A DNA stretch of 64,000 bases from Rhodospirillales bacterium (GTDB lineage: Bacteria > Pseudomonadota > Alphaproteobacteria > Micavibrionales > Micavibrionaceae). This document shows, in pieces, positions 52,301-60,287 of the stretch. Position 1 is the first letter of the stretch. Each line of letters opens with the position of its first letter. Under the pieces are notes generated by a model. It was not told the origin of the DNA, ran no database searches, and saw only the letters and a program-made list of their open reading frames with translations. The stretch spans positions 1,736,001-1,800,000 of the forward strand of contig CP060239.1 in assembly GCA_023898785.1 (NCBI GenBank). The letters are read 5' to 3'. Made by a program: the position numbers and the translations under genes.

Positions 52301-52836
52301 GCCCCTCACATATTGCCGACACTGCCATCTCCCCACTTCAAGGCACCAACAATCAACGTTTTGTGCGTGGGAACCTGACTCACAAGCTGTTACAGCTTCT
52401 CCCGACTATCCCTCGGAAAAACTGGGAAAATACCGCTCAGGCTTTCCTGAAGCGCTACGCAAAAACCCTAAGCGCTGAAATTCGGGGCGAAATTGCCTGC
52501 GAAACACTCAAAGTTTTAAATCACCCGGATTTTGCTCCATTATTTGGTCCCGGTTCCATGGCCGAAGTCCCGATCAGCGGCCATTTAGAAGGAAAAGGTC
52601 TCATCAGCGGCCAAATCGACCGGCTCTATATTGATGAAAATACAATCTCGATTATCGATTACAAAACCAATCGCCCTCCACCGGAAAATCCGGCGCAAAT
52701 CCCGGAAATCTACCGCAGTCAAATGCATACCTACGCCGCCGTGCTCAAAAAAATCTACCCCGGCCGCACCATCCACGCGGCTTTGTTGTGGACAGACGGC
52801 CCAATTCTCATGCCCCTTGATCTCAAAATCATGTAG
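49306..52836 (+). CDS. addA: Double-strand break repair helicase-nuclease AddA
   Basis: 1176 residues. Superfamily 1 helicase motifs: VSASAGTGKTKVLTDRV (I), ILIDEAQDTNPEQW (II), VGDEKQSIYSFQRA (III), MTIHGSKGLQAPIVILPD (V), EYRRLLYVAMTRAEDRLYIGG (VI). The C-terminal RecB nuclease has GQIDRLYIDENTISIIDYKTNRP. Together with AddB it processes DNA ends to 3' tails for recombination; bacteria of this class usually recognise a chi-like sequence. The ATGA overlap with addB implies equal expression. Confidence 0.95.
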   Translation: MSAQVAPRKQTETVREVEPNVLQRRASRPDASVWVSASAGTGKTKVLTDRVLRLLLPREERPGQIIPGAPAHKILCLTFTKAAASEMALRISKTLSAWAIMPLDGPEGTKTLYAELRGLLGRAPSTIEIKAARKLFADTIDVPGGLKIMTIHAFCQSILGRFPLEAGINPHLTILEDSASEALLTAARNRAFANAEKQPGSELGQALERIAATINEDQFLSLLNDITRERRQLARLKARYFDLEGLYSALCVHLGIAPHTTPQNLLNDACSDESFNANALRSAALTMQKGKGQDQTNAEIIFNWLAASTEQRMQDFSLYQSAFLKKSDGQIKARLALKNSIEANPEILDILTREGERLIALKDAMAASSSAALTRDILILGESILDEYEILKTGQGALDFDDLILKTLDLLRGKSMGLNAVNAGSWVHYKLDQGLDHILIDEAQDTNPEQWQIIEALCDEFYSNAPDNNMTRTVFTVGDEKQSIYSFQRASPEEFARMQSDFERKTKNALQTWDSVPMNISFRSTSSVLNAVDSVFAAAHTRKGLSALPIEHTAFRRGQAGLVELWPLFESDECGQTDLWTPLTSAEEAQTGRKKLSVHIAKTIKTWLSTQEILPSKACPIRPGDIMILVRTRSNLVNQIAYELKNLNVPVSGLDRMVLSQELAVQDLLAAAECALQPLDDLTLASVLKSPLIGLNEDEIFNLSAYRGKKSLWESLQASDHQKITAYLKNLLTLSKKTTPFEFFSHILQSPCPTDTISARRAIMRRLGKDTLDPLDELLSLARTVEKQSPPSLQKFIHDRRASHQEIKREHHSDNGETDGEVRIMTIHGSKGLQAPIVILPDTITSAAKEAARAEKRLLWPNQTGLNLPLWSPRKECDYQAYREAMGALNQRLDEEYRRLLYVAMTRAEDRLYIGGALGKSQSPEKLPGGCWYDLIAQGLQNLEDIEDLKNGGLRLTNPQIHEPEKPKVPGKTAPLIEPTPQWLHTHPPSESQTTTIIRPSHIADTAISPLQGTNNQRFVRGNLTHKLLQLLPTIPRKNWENTAQAFLKRYAKTLSAEIRGEIACETLKVLNHPDFAPLFGPGSMAEVPISGHLEGKGLISGQIDRLYIDENTISIIDYKTNRPPPENPAQIPEIYRSQMHTYAAVLKKIYPGRTIHAALLWTDGPILMPLDLKIM

Positions 52837-52886
52837 CCTATAGTCAATGAAGTGCTCATATTGCGTAGTTTTGAAAGGATAAAAAC

Positions 52887-53207
52887 ATGCCCAGCGTAGC
52901 CGTTACAGATTCGAATTTTGATAGTGAAGTGCTCCAATCTGACAAGCCCGTCATCGTTGATTTCTGGGCAGAGTGGTGCGGACCTTGTAAGCAGCTCTCA
53001 CCCGTAATTGACGAATTGGCCGAAGATTTAGGCGGTGCGGTGAAAGTCGTGAAAGTGAATATCGACGAAGCCCCGGAAGCGCCAACCAAATATGGCGTAC
53101 GCGGCGTTCCGACTTTGATGATTTTCAAGGAAGGCCAAGTGGTTGACACCCGCGTCGGCGGCATGCCCAAATCCCAGCTTCAGGAATGGATCGAAGGTCA
53201 GGTTTAA
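52887..53207 (+). CDS. trxA: Thioredoxin
   Basis: 106 residues with active site WAEWCGPCK (the usual Trp is followed by Ala-Glu before WCGPC), the cis-Pro in GVPTLMIF and the expected length. Cytosolic disulfide reductant. Follows addA after 50 bases, as is common in alphaproteobacteria, and is convergent with infC. Confidence 0.95.
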   Translation: MPSVAVTDSNFDSEVLQSDKPVIVDFWAEWCGPCKQLSPVIDELAEDLGGAVKVVKVNIDEAPEAPTKYGVRGVPTLMIFKEGQVVDTRVGGMPKSQLQEWIEGQV

Positions 53208-53211
53208 AAAT

Positions 53212-53250
53212 AAGAAGGAAGAAGATAAGAGGGAAGAGTTCTTCCTTCTT
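53212..53250. repeat. Inverted repeat between trxA and infC, possible terminator
   Basis: AAGAAGGAAGAA (53212-53223) and TTCTTCCTTCTT (53239-53250), a 12-base perfect stem with a 15-base loop. It overlaps the last bases of infC. Stable but without a long T tract, so terminator use for one or both converging genes is plausible, not certain. Confidence 0.45.
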
Positions 53251-53797
53251 ACTTCTGGACTTCCGAGGACAGCACCATAATAATCTGACGTCCTTCCATT
53301 TTGGGCTGTAGATCGACCTTGCCGACATCGGCAAGCTCTTCGGTCATGCGCTTAAGCAGGTCAAAACCAATATCCTGGTGAGCCATTTCACGGCCGCGAA
53401 AACGCATTGTCACCTTAACCTTGTCGCCATTTTTCAGGAATTTCCGCGCACTGCGCATTTTCACATTATAGTCGTGCTCTTCAATGCCGGGGCGGATTTT
53501 TACCTCTTTAACATCAACAATCTTCTGTTTTTTCCGTGCCTCAGAAGCTTTTTTCTGCTGCTCGTATTTATACTTGCCAAAATCGAGAATCTTGCAAACC
53601 GGCGGAGATGCATTCGGGGAAACCTCAACTAAATCCAGACCGGCTTCTTCAGCCAGTTTTATAGCCTCCGCAACAGACATAACGCCCTGCATTTCACCAT
53701 CCGCATCAACAACGCGAACTTCTGAAGCTGTAATATCATCGTTAATCCGGGGCCCGTCATCTTTGCGCGGCGGGCGGTTATTCACTGGTCTGGCGAT
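53249..53797 (-). CDS. infC: Translation initiation factor IF-3, starting at a rare ATC codon
   Basis: 182 residues if begun at ATC 53797, which lies eight bases after AGGAG and continues IARPVNNRPPRKDDGPRINDD, the alphaproteobacterial IF-3 N-terminus. A TAA in frame is two codons upstream, so no earlier start exists; the only ordinary start, GTG 53785, would be 20 bases from the Shine-Dalgarno. Rare start codons let IF-3 limit its own synthesis in E. coli. The N domain (to about 85) and basic C domain with VKVTMRFRGREMAHQDIGFDLL are complete. Preceded on the same strand by tspO and thrS; rpmI and rplT do not follow. Confidence 0.93.
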   Translation of the reverse strand: MARPVNNRPPRKDDGPRINDDITASEVRVVDADGEMQGVMSVAEAIKLAEEAGLDLVEVSPNASPPVCKILDFGKYKYEQQKKASEARKKQKIVDVKEVKIRPGIEEHDYNVKMRSARKFLKNGDKVKVTMRFRGREMAHQDIGFDLLKRMTEELADVGKVDLQPKMEGRQIIMVLSSEVQK

Positions 53798-53918
53798 GGT
53801 TTAGTCTCCTGTAATTGTTAAAACGTTATTCAAAATCATAATTTATAATGGTTTGGAAATCATTAATACGGATTTTTCGCTTAATTCGCAAGCGTTTCCC
53901 ATCGGCGCACACAACGCA

Positions 53919-54380
53919 TCAATTCAGGGTCCATATAGAGTAATTCAGATACGCGGCAAAACAGCCCCACACAATTGTCGGAATAACCAACAGGCTTGCC
54001 CGGCGCTCAACAGTCCAAGCCGCAGCAACAAAAGCCAACATGGCCACCAAGTACGCCAGAATCCAGAAGAACCCCAACAGTATCAGATGAAATTCAAAAA
54101 ATATGAATGTCCATCCCCAGTTTAAAAACATTTGCATCCAATACAGATTATGCGCTTGGTTACCGCCCGGTTTCTTTCGTGCATTCCACACCAGCCATCC
54201 GGCCAGCGCCAGCAAAGCATAGAGCGTGCTCCAGACAATCGGAAACACAATATCAGGTGGATTGAACGGCGATTTAATCAGCGTGTCGTACCAGCCCATA
54301 TTCTGGCGCGTCAGTAGACCGATCGCCCAGCCAATCACCTGAAACACCAAAATCCATAATGTTGGAGCGATATATTTCAT
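53919..54380 (-). CDS. tspO: TspO/MBR family membrane protein
   Basis: 153 residues, five membrane segments, Trp-rich. The family marks are KSPFNPPDIVFPIVWSTLYALLALAGWLVW, NLYWMQMFLNWGWTFIFF and the C-terminal CFAAYLNYSIWTLN. TspO binds tetrapyrroles and other hydrophobic ligands and acts in stress and photosynthesis gene control in Rhodobacter. It sits between thrS and infC, six bases after thrS, where it is not usually found. Confidence 0.92.
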   Translation of the reverse strand: MKYIAPTLWILVFQVIGWAIGLLTRQNMGWYDTLIKSPFNPPDIVFPIVWSTLYALLALAGWLVWNARKKPGGNQAHNLYWMQMFLNWGWTFIFFEFHLILLGFFWILAYLVAMLAFVAAAWTVERRASLLVIPTIVWGCFAAYLNYSIWTLN

Positions 54381-54386
54381 ATTTCT

Positions 54387-56390
54387 TTAAAACGGAGGTT
54401 GAGCTTCTTGCACTAACGCAGAGATTGCATCATCCAGAGGATCAACGTTCTGGTCATTCGAGCCCAACCGGCGAATAGCCACTGTGCGCTCTTCGGCTTC
54501 ACGCGCACCGACCACAAACAAATTCGGTACTTTGGCAACGCTATGCTCACGCACTTTGTAATTAATTTTCTCGTTGCGAATATCCAGATCGGCGCGTATG
54601 CCCGCCGCTTTCAGAGCCGCGCACACATCCTTTGCATAATCATCGGCGCTGCCGGTAATCGTTGCCACCACGCACTGCACCGGCGCAAGCCATAACGGCA
54701 ATTTCCCGCCCGTGCTTTCAATCAATATGCCGATAAACCGCTCCAGCGTTCCCAAAACTGCGCGGTGCAGCATCACCGGGCGGTGCTTGGCCCCATCCTC
54801 GCCAATATAGCTTGCATCCAGGCGCTCCGGCAAAACAAAGTCGAGCTGTAATGTCCCGCATTGCCAGCTCCGCCCAATCGCATCACGAATATGATATTCG
54901 ACCTTCGGCCCGTAAAATGCACCTTCGCCTTCTTCTTCCTCAAATTCGAGGCCAGCTTCATTCAGCGCCTTACGCAAACCATTTTCAGCCTTGTCCCAAA
55001 CCTCATCGCTGCCTGCACGCATTTCCGGGCGCAAAGCCAGCACTACACGTACATCCTCAAAGCCCAGATCCGTATAAACGCGCTTGATCAGGTTACAAAA
55101 GCGAATCGATTCTTCGGTAATTTGATCCTCGCGGCAGAAAATATGCGCATCATCCTGCGTCATTTGCCGTACGCGCATCAGCCCGTGCAGCGCTCCATGC
55201 GCTTCATTTCGGTGGCAACAGCCAAACTCAGCCAGACGGATCGGTAAATCGCGGTAGGACTTAATCCCCTGATTAAACACCTGCACATGCGCCGGGCAGT
55301 TCATCGGCTTCAAGGCCATCAGCTTTTCAAACGCCTTGTCCGATACCACCGGCCCGTCATCTTCGCCCGAAGGAATTTCATCGGGCACGACGAACATATT
55401 TTCGCGGTATTTCCCCCAATGCCCGGATTTTTCCCAAAGCTTGTTATCAATCAATTGCGGCGTCTTGATCTCATTATAGCCATCATCATTCACCCGCCGG
55501 CGGATATAATCTTCCAGCGCATGATAAATCACATAGCCTTTGGGATGCCAGAAACATGACCCTTGCGCTTCGGGTTGAAAATGGAACAAATCCATTTCAT
55601 TGCCAAGTTTGCGATGATCGCGTTTTTCCGCTTCTTCAAGCTGCGTCAGATAGGCTTTGAGTTCCTTATCATCGCGCCAGGCTGTGCCGTAAATCCGCGT
55701 CAGCATCGCCTTGTCGCTGTCCCCGCGCCAGTAGGCCCCGGCGACTTTCAACAATTTAAATGCCGTACCGACATGGCGCGTTGTTGGCATATGCGGCCCG
55801 CGGCATAAATCCAGCCAACCATTCTCCCCTTGGCCCTGCCGATAAATTTTGATCTCTTCGCCTTCTGGCAAATCCTCGATCAGCTCGGCCTTGTAATACT
55901 CGCCCTTGTCTTTGAAATAGGCAATCGCTGCGCCGCGATCCCAAACCTCGCGCTCGAAAGGCGCGCCGCGTTCAACGATTTTGCGCATTTCTTTTTCGAT
56001 AGCCTCAAGATCTTCCGTGCTGAACGGCTCATTGCGCGCAAAATCATAATAAAACCCGTTTTCAATCGCCGGACCGATTGTCACCTGCGTCCCCGGAAAA
56101 AGACTCTGCACGGCCTGCGCCATCACATGCGCTGCATCATGGCGGATCATCTCCAGGGCAATGTCTTTATCATCATCCCCGTTGCGCTTAACCAAAGCGA
56201 TAGAAGCATCGCCCGTAATCGGCAGTGACAAATCGCTAAGCTCGCCATCAATTTGCACCGCAATCACCGCCTTGGCCAATGATTTCGAAATATCTTCGGC
56301 AATGTCGAGCGCCGTCACACCGGACGCATATGTGCGCACCGCTCCATCAGGCAATGTAATTTGAATTTGTTTTTCTGCTTTTTGTTCCAT
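54387..56390 (-). CDS. thrS: Threonyl-tRNA synthetase
   Basis: 667 residues from ATG 56390. TGS domain (about 1-62), editing domain with HDAAHVMAQAV (HxxxH), class II core with motif 2 RLAEFGCCHRNEAHGALHGLMRVRQMTQDD and motif 3 GTLERFIGILIE, zinc ligands Cys/His in MNCPAHVQ and MLHRA, then the anticodon-binding domain ending GSNDQNVDPLDDAISALVQ. A TTG at 56396 would add two residues. No Shine-Dalgarno precedes the start, and the hlyD-like gene ends 12 bases upstream, so translation may be coupled to it. Confidence 0.96.
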   Translation of the reverse strand: MEQKAEKQIQITLPDGAVRTYASGVTALDIAEDISKSLAKAVIAVQIDGELSDLSLPITGDASIALVKRNGDDDKDIALEMIRHDAAHVMAQAVQSLFPGTQVTIGPAIENGFYYDFARNEPFSTEDLEAIEKEMRKIVERGAPFEREVWDRGAAIAYFKDKGEYYKAELIEDLPEGEEIKIYRQGQGENGWLDLCRGPHMPTTRHVGTAFKLLKVAGAYWRGDSDKAMLTRIYGTAWRDDKELKAYLTQLEEAEKRDHRKLGNEMDLFHFQPEAQGSCFWHPKGYVIYHALEDYIRRRVNDDGYNEIKTPQLIDNKLWEKSGHWGKYRENMFVVPDEIPSGEDDGPVVSDKAFEKLMALKPMNCPAHVQVFNQGIKSYRDLPIRLAEFGCCHRNEAHGALHGLMRVRQMTQDDAHIFCREDQITEESIRFCNLIKRVYTDLGFEDVRVVLALRPEMRAGSDEVWDKAENGLRKALNEAGLEFEEEEGEGAFYGPKVEYHIRDAIGRSWQCGTLQLDFVLPERLDASYIGEDGAKHRPVMLHRAVLGTLERFIGILIESTGGKLPLWLAPVQCVVATITGSADDYAKDVCAALKAAGIRADLDIRNEKINYKVREHSVAKVPNLFVVGAREAEERTVAIRRLGSNDQNVDPLDDAISALVQEAQPPF

Positions 56391-56402
56391 AATCAAAGGA
56401 AA

Positions 56403-57899
56403 CTAGCGTTCATTCATGGCGTTGTCGAGAGTCTTTATAAAGGGTTTTAGCAAATACTGCATCACTGTCTTCTTGCCCGTCAAAATATCGACGCTCGCCA
56501 CCATCCCGGTCGTAATCGGCAGCACCTCGCCTTTGCGCACCAGCTCGGTTTTATCGGTGCGTAATTTCACCCGGTAAAAACTGTTACCTTCCTGATCCTC
56601 AATCGTATCGGCTGAAATATCAACCAGTTCACCGTCCAGCCCGCCATAAATGGAAAAATCATAGGCTGTGAGCTTAATCACCGCCTTTTGCCCTGGAAAG
56701 ATAAAGGCCCGGTCCTTGGGGCTGACTTTCGCTTCGACAATAAGCTGATCATCCTTGGGCACAATCTTGATGATGTCCTCACCCGGGCGCACAACCCCGC
56801 CAATCGTACTCACCGTAATTTCCTGAATAGTCCCGTTCACCGGCGATTTCAAAACAGTGCGTCCTTTGCGCTGTTTCAGCGCCGCCAGCCGCTCCTTAAT
56901 CTCATTCATCTCGATCAGCTTGGCTGAAAGCTCGGCTTGGGCTTGCGCCTTCATATTCGTCTCCAACTCGGCAATCCGCCCGCGCGCCTCTTCAATCGAA
57001 GCTTTGATCCGCGGCACACTCGACGTATAGCTGTTAAGCTCTGCATTTTTCTCTTTAATTGTGCGCTCAAGCTGCAGCAATTCCATCTTCGGCGCCGAGC
57101 CTTTTTCAACCAACGGACGCACCATACCTGCTTCCTGGCGCTGCAAAGCAATCACCCCGCGCGTATCGGCAATGCGCGTGCCCACTTCACGCAGCTCGGA
57201 TTCACGTTGACTCATCTGCTGTTGCAACACGTTACGTTGCCCGTTCATCGACTGCTGATTAGCCCGAAACGCGTTGAGCTCTTCTGTAACGCTTTGCGGT
57301 GCGCCCTTCATAACTTCTTGAGGAAACTCAACCGTGCCTTTGCCTTCCGCTTCAGCGGAAAGCCGCGTAATGGAGGCCAGCAAACCCAGATAGCGCGCTT
57401 TATTGGCGCCCAAATCCGACTCCGCTTCAATCTGATCAAGTTGCATCAAAGCCTGCCCGGCCTCGACAAGGTCGCCTTCATGCACCAAAATTTTCTCAAC
57501 AACACCGGCATCCAGGCTTTGCAGCGCTTGAATATCGCTTGACGGGATCACCTTGCCATTCCCGCGCGTGACTTCATCCAGCGAAGCAAAATTTGCCCAA
57601 ACAATAAAAATTACAAAAAATGATGTGATCGCCATAAACAAAAGATGCTTGGAAAGCGGCATATCATCATCAGTATCAAACACGGCCAAAGCTCGCGCAT
57701 GCACCTTTCCGGCCTGTTCCTTGGCCCAGCTATCACGGACGCCTTGCCATTCGTCGGTATCATTGATCGTTTTTTTATCATCATAAATCGGTCGGCCCTG
57801 TCCCGATGGCGAGGCCATTTTAAACTCCTTGGGCAATCTGGATTTCTCATGCTTTTTCGAAGGCGCATTCTTCCTGGTTTTTTTTATATTCTTGCTCAT
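56403..57899 (-). CDS. HlyD/LapC-family type I secretion adaptor
   Basis: 498 residues. Cytosolic tail of about 90 residues, one membrane segment (HLLFMAITSFFVIFIVWA), lipoyl/barrel-sandwich start (VIPSSDIQALQSLDAGVVEKILVHEGDLVEAGQALMQ), long coiled-coil hairpin (about 180-330) and the C-terminal beta barrel (VSPKDRAFIFPGQKAVIKLTAYDFSIYGGLDG). It bridges the inner-membrane ABC exporter and the TolC-like channel. It starts two bases after the ABC gene's stop. Confidence 0.92.
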   Translation of the reverse strand: MSKNIKKTRKNAPSKKHEKSRLPKEFKMASPSGQGRPIYDDKKTINDTDEWQGVRDSWAKEQAGKVHARALAVFDTDDDMPLSKHLLFMAITSFFVIFIVWANFASLDEVTRGNGKVIPSSDIQALQSLDAGVVEKILVHEGDLVEAGQALMQLDQIEAESDLGANKARYLGLLASITRLSAEAEGKGTVEFPQEVMKGAPQSVTEELNAFRANQQSMNGQRNVLQQQMSQRESELREVGTRIADTRGVIALQRQEAGMVRPLVEKGSAPKMELLQLERTIKEKNAELNSYTSSVPRIKASIEEARGRIAELETNMKAQAQAELSAKLIEMNEIKERLAALKQRKGRTVLKSPVNGTIQEITVSTIGGVVRPGEDIIKIVPKDDQLIVEAKVSPKDRAFIFPGQKAVIKLTAYDFSIYGGLDGELVDISADTIEDQEGNSFYRVKLRTDKTELVRKGEVLPITTGMVASVDILTGKKTVMQYLLKPFIKTLDNAMNER

Positions 57900-57901
57900 A
57901 T

Positions 57902-60217
57902 TTACACCTGTGTATTCTCTGCTTCTGTCCCATACTGGCGGGCCTGCAATTTACGGATCACTTCATCTTTCGGGCCATACGCCACCAAACGTCCGCGATC
58001 GATCAGGATCAGTTTATCAACCAGATCCAGCATCGCGCCCTTATGCGTAATCAGCATTACGGTCTTATCCCTACAAATTTCATCAAGACGTTTCTTGAGA
58101 CGGTTTTCTGAAGCCGGGTCCATCGATGCCGTCGGCTCATCCAAAACCAAAATCGGTGGGTCATAAAGTAAAGAGCGTGCAATCGCGACCGCCTGGCGCT
58201 GACCCCCGGAAAGTGCTTCCCCGCGCTCACCTACTTGCGTATCTAGCCCGGCTTGAGAATCTTTCAAAAATTCCATCACGCCTGAAAGCTGTGCCGCCCG
58301 TAACACGGCCCGGTCCGGCGCCGTTTCATGCCCCATTGTGATATTCTGGCGTACAGAGCCAAAAAACAGTTGCGGGCTTTGTTGTACGCTCCCGACATTC
58401 CGGCGTAAATCACCCGGATCAATCTGGCGTACGTCGGTCCCGTCAATCTGCACCGAGCCGCTTGCCGGCGCATAAAGGTTGATCAACAACCGCTCCAGCG
58501 TCGTCTTCCCTGAACCAACCGCGCCAATAATCCCGACCTTCTCACCTGGCTCGATCGTAAGGCTGATATGGTTAAGTGCCGGCGTAGACTGCCCCGGATA
58601 ATGAAATACAACATCTCGAAACTCAAGTTGCCCGCGAATATGCGGTAAAGTTACAAAATGCTTGCCCGCAGGGCGCTCCACCGGCTTTTTCATCAAATCA
58701 TCAAGCTGCTTCAACGCCTCATGGGACTGACTAAAGCGCGTCATCAATCCAGCAACTTGCGCGAGCGGCCCCATCGCCCGGCCCGATAAAATCACGCATG
58801 CAATCAATCCCCCCATGGACAGCGAACCGGCGGCAATCAAATACACTCCGACAATTACAATCACCGCGCTTACAGCCTGTTGAACAAACATCGCCCAGTT
58901 CTGCGCGAACGCCGCAATCTGCCGCGATTTAACAGACGTCCGCGATGCCTTATCGGTAAGCTCTTCCCAGCTACGCTGCGTATGGCCTTCTGCGGCCTGC
59001 ACTTTGATCGTTTCCAGCCCGATAATCGTTTCGAACAGCAAAGCGTTTTTCAACGCACTTTCCTGCAAAGACGCTTTTATCACCTTCTGCAAAGGCTTTT
59101 GCAGGAAAAAACCCATCCCGACAATCAGCGGAATGGCTGCGAGCGGTACAAACGCAATCGGCCCGCCTAAAACAGCGATAATCGCGATAAACAGCAATAC
59201 AAAAGGCAGATCAATCAGCGCTACCATCGTCGCGCTGGTAAAGAAATCGCGCAGCGTTTCAAACTCTTTCATATTGGCAGCCAGTACGCCCGCACTGGCC
59301 GGGCGCGCTTCCATACTCATCCCCATCATCTGTTCAAACAGTGCTGAAGAAATCACCACATCGGCTTTGCGCCCCGCATAATCAAGAAAATGCGCCCGCA
59401 AATTGCGCAGCATAAAATCAAAGAAATAAACGATCAAAATCCCGGCGGCCAAAACCCATAGCGTTTCAAACGCATTATTCGGCACCACCCGGTCATACAC
59501 ATTCATGATAAAGAGTGATCCGGCAATCCCGAACATATTGATCATAATCGCCGCCACCGCGACTTCTTTATACAGCGTTTTGTTCTTCCAAAATGCCGAC
59601 CAGAACCAGTCCCGGCCCGTATCAATTTCCGCCGGCCCGGCCCGGTCATCCACCCGCGCCACCGGACGAATAAAAAACGCATAGCCGCTGTAAAGATTTT
59701 TAAGCTGCTCTAATGTGAGTTTTTGGCGCTCATCGGGAGTCTCGGGAAACTGGACAATAAACGCTGTTTCGGGATGAATAACAACATTCTGATTATCCCG
59801 TTTTTTCGGCGTATGTTTTTCAGGATACTTAATGTCCCATAAAATGCATGCCTGGCCTTCTTCCAATGCCAGAATGCATGGCAGGTTCGGCGCAATGGCC
59901 AAAGAATCCAGCGAACGATCCGCAAGATGCGCCTGCATCCCCGCGCGCTCAGCGGCGCGGATAAACAGCGATGGCGTAATGCCTTTATTGGGAATGGGCA
60001 AGCCTGCCACCAAAGCGTCATTGCTGGTGCGGCGCCCATAATGCCCGGCCATTATACGCAGACAATCGACCAGCGGCATCCGGATCGCCATCCGGTCGGC
60101 CTGCAACGGCCATGGATCGCCTTCTTTATCAACGATGTTTACAGCAACGCCGTTATCAGGTGCGTCTTGTGGTTCCTGCACGTCCTTCGATTCCTTCGAA
60201 CTCTTATCATTCACCAT
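57902..60217 (-). CDS. LapB-type type I secretion ABC transporter
   Basis: 771 residues. N-terminal C39-like domain (about 45-180) without a usable Cys (LVDCLRIMAGHYGRRTSNDALV is the equivalent region but lacks the QxxxxC arrangement), as in LapB/HlyB exporters. Six-helix membrane domain (about 215-480), then Walker A GAVGSGKTT, signature LSGGQRQAVAIARSLL, Walker B ILVLDEPTASMD and the H-loop ITHKG. Gene order with TolC-like protein and HlyD family member and the adjoining RTX adhesin makes the substrate clear. Its Shine-Dalgarno (AAGAGG) is inside the terminator hairpin at 60218-60253. Confidence 0.93.
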   Translation of the reverse strand: MVNDKSSKESKDVQEPQDAPDNGVAVNIVDKEGDPWPLQADRMAIRMPLVDCLRIMAGHYGRRTSNDALVAGLPIPNKGITPSLFIRAAERAGMQAHLADRSLDSLAIAPNLPCILALEEGQACILWDIKYPEKHTPKKRDNQNVVIHPETAFIVQFPETPDERQKLTLEQLKNLYSGYAFFIRPVARVDDRAGPAEIDTGRDWFWSAFWKNKTLYKEVAVAAIMINMFGIAGSLFIMNVYDRVVPNNAFETLWVLAAGILIVYFFDFMLRNLRAHFLDYAGRKADVVISSALFEQMMGMSMEARPASAGVLAANMKEFETLRDFFTSATMVALIDLPFVLLFIAIIAVLGGPIAFVPLAAIPLIVGMGFFLQKPLQKVIKASLQESALKNALLFETIIGLETIKVQAAEGHTQRSWEELTDKASRTSVKSRQIAAFAQNWAMFVQQAVSAVIVIVGVYLIAAGSLSMGGLIACVILSGRAMGPLAQVAGLMTRFSQSHEALKQLDDLMKKPVERPAGKHFVTLPHIRGQLEFRDVVFHYPGQSTPALNHISLTIEPGEKVGIIGAVGSGKTTLERLLINLYAPASGSVQIDGTDVRQIDPGDLRRNVGSVQQSPQLFFGSVRQNITMGHETAPDRAVLRAAQLSGVMEFLKDSQAGLDTQVGERGEALSGGQRQAVAIARSLLYDPPILVLDEPTASMDPASENRLKKRLDEICRDKTVMLITHKGAMLDLVDKLILIDRGRLVAYGPKDEVIRKLQARQYGTEAENTQV

Positions 60218-60253
60218 TAAAAAAGGCCTCTTCGCTTAGGGAAAAGAGGCCTT
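60218..60253 (-). terminator. Terminator hairpin between tolC-like and lapB-like genes, covers the next RBS
   Basis: On the minus strand AAGGCCTCTT (60253-60244) pairs with AAGAGGCCTT (60232-60223), a perfect ten-base stem, then TTTTTTAATG into the start codon. The 3' arm contains the AAGAGG Shine-Dalgarno, nine bases before ATG 60217. Confidence 0.75.
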
Positions 60254-60287
60254 GTTTGAAACATACCGGCATACAGAGCCGCCGTGC

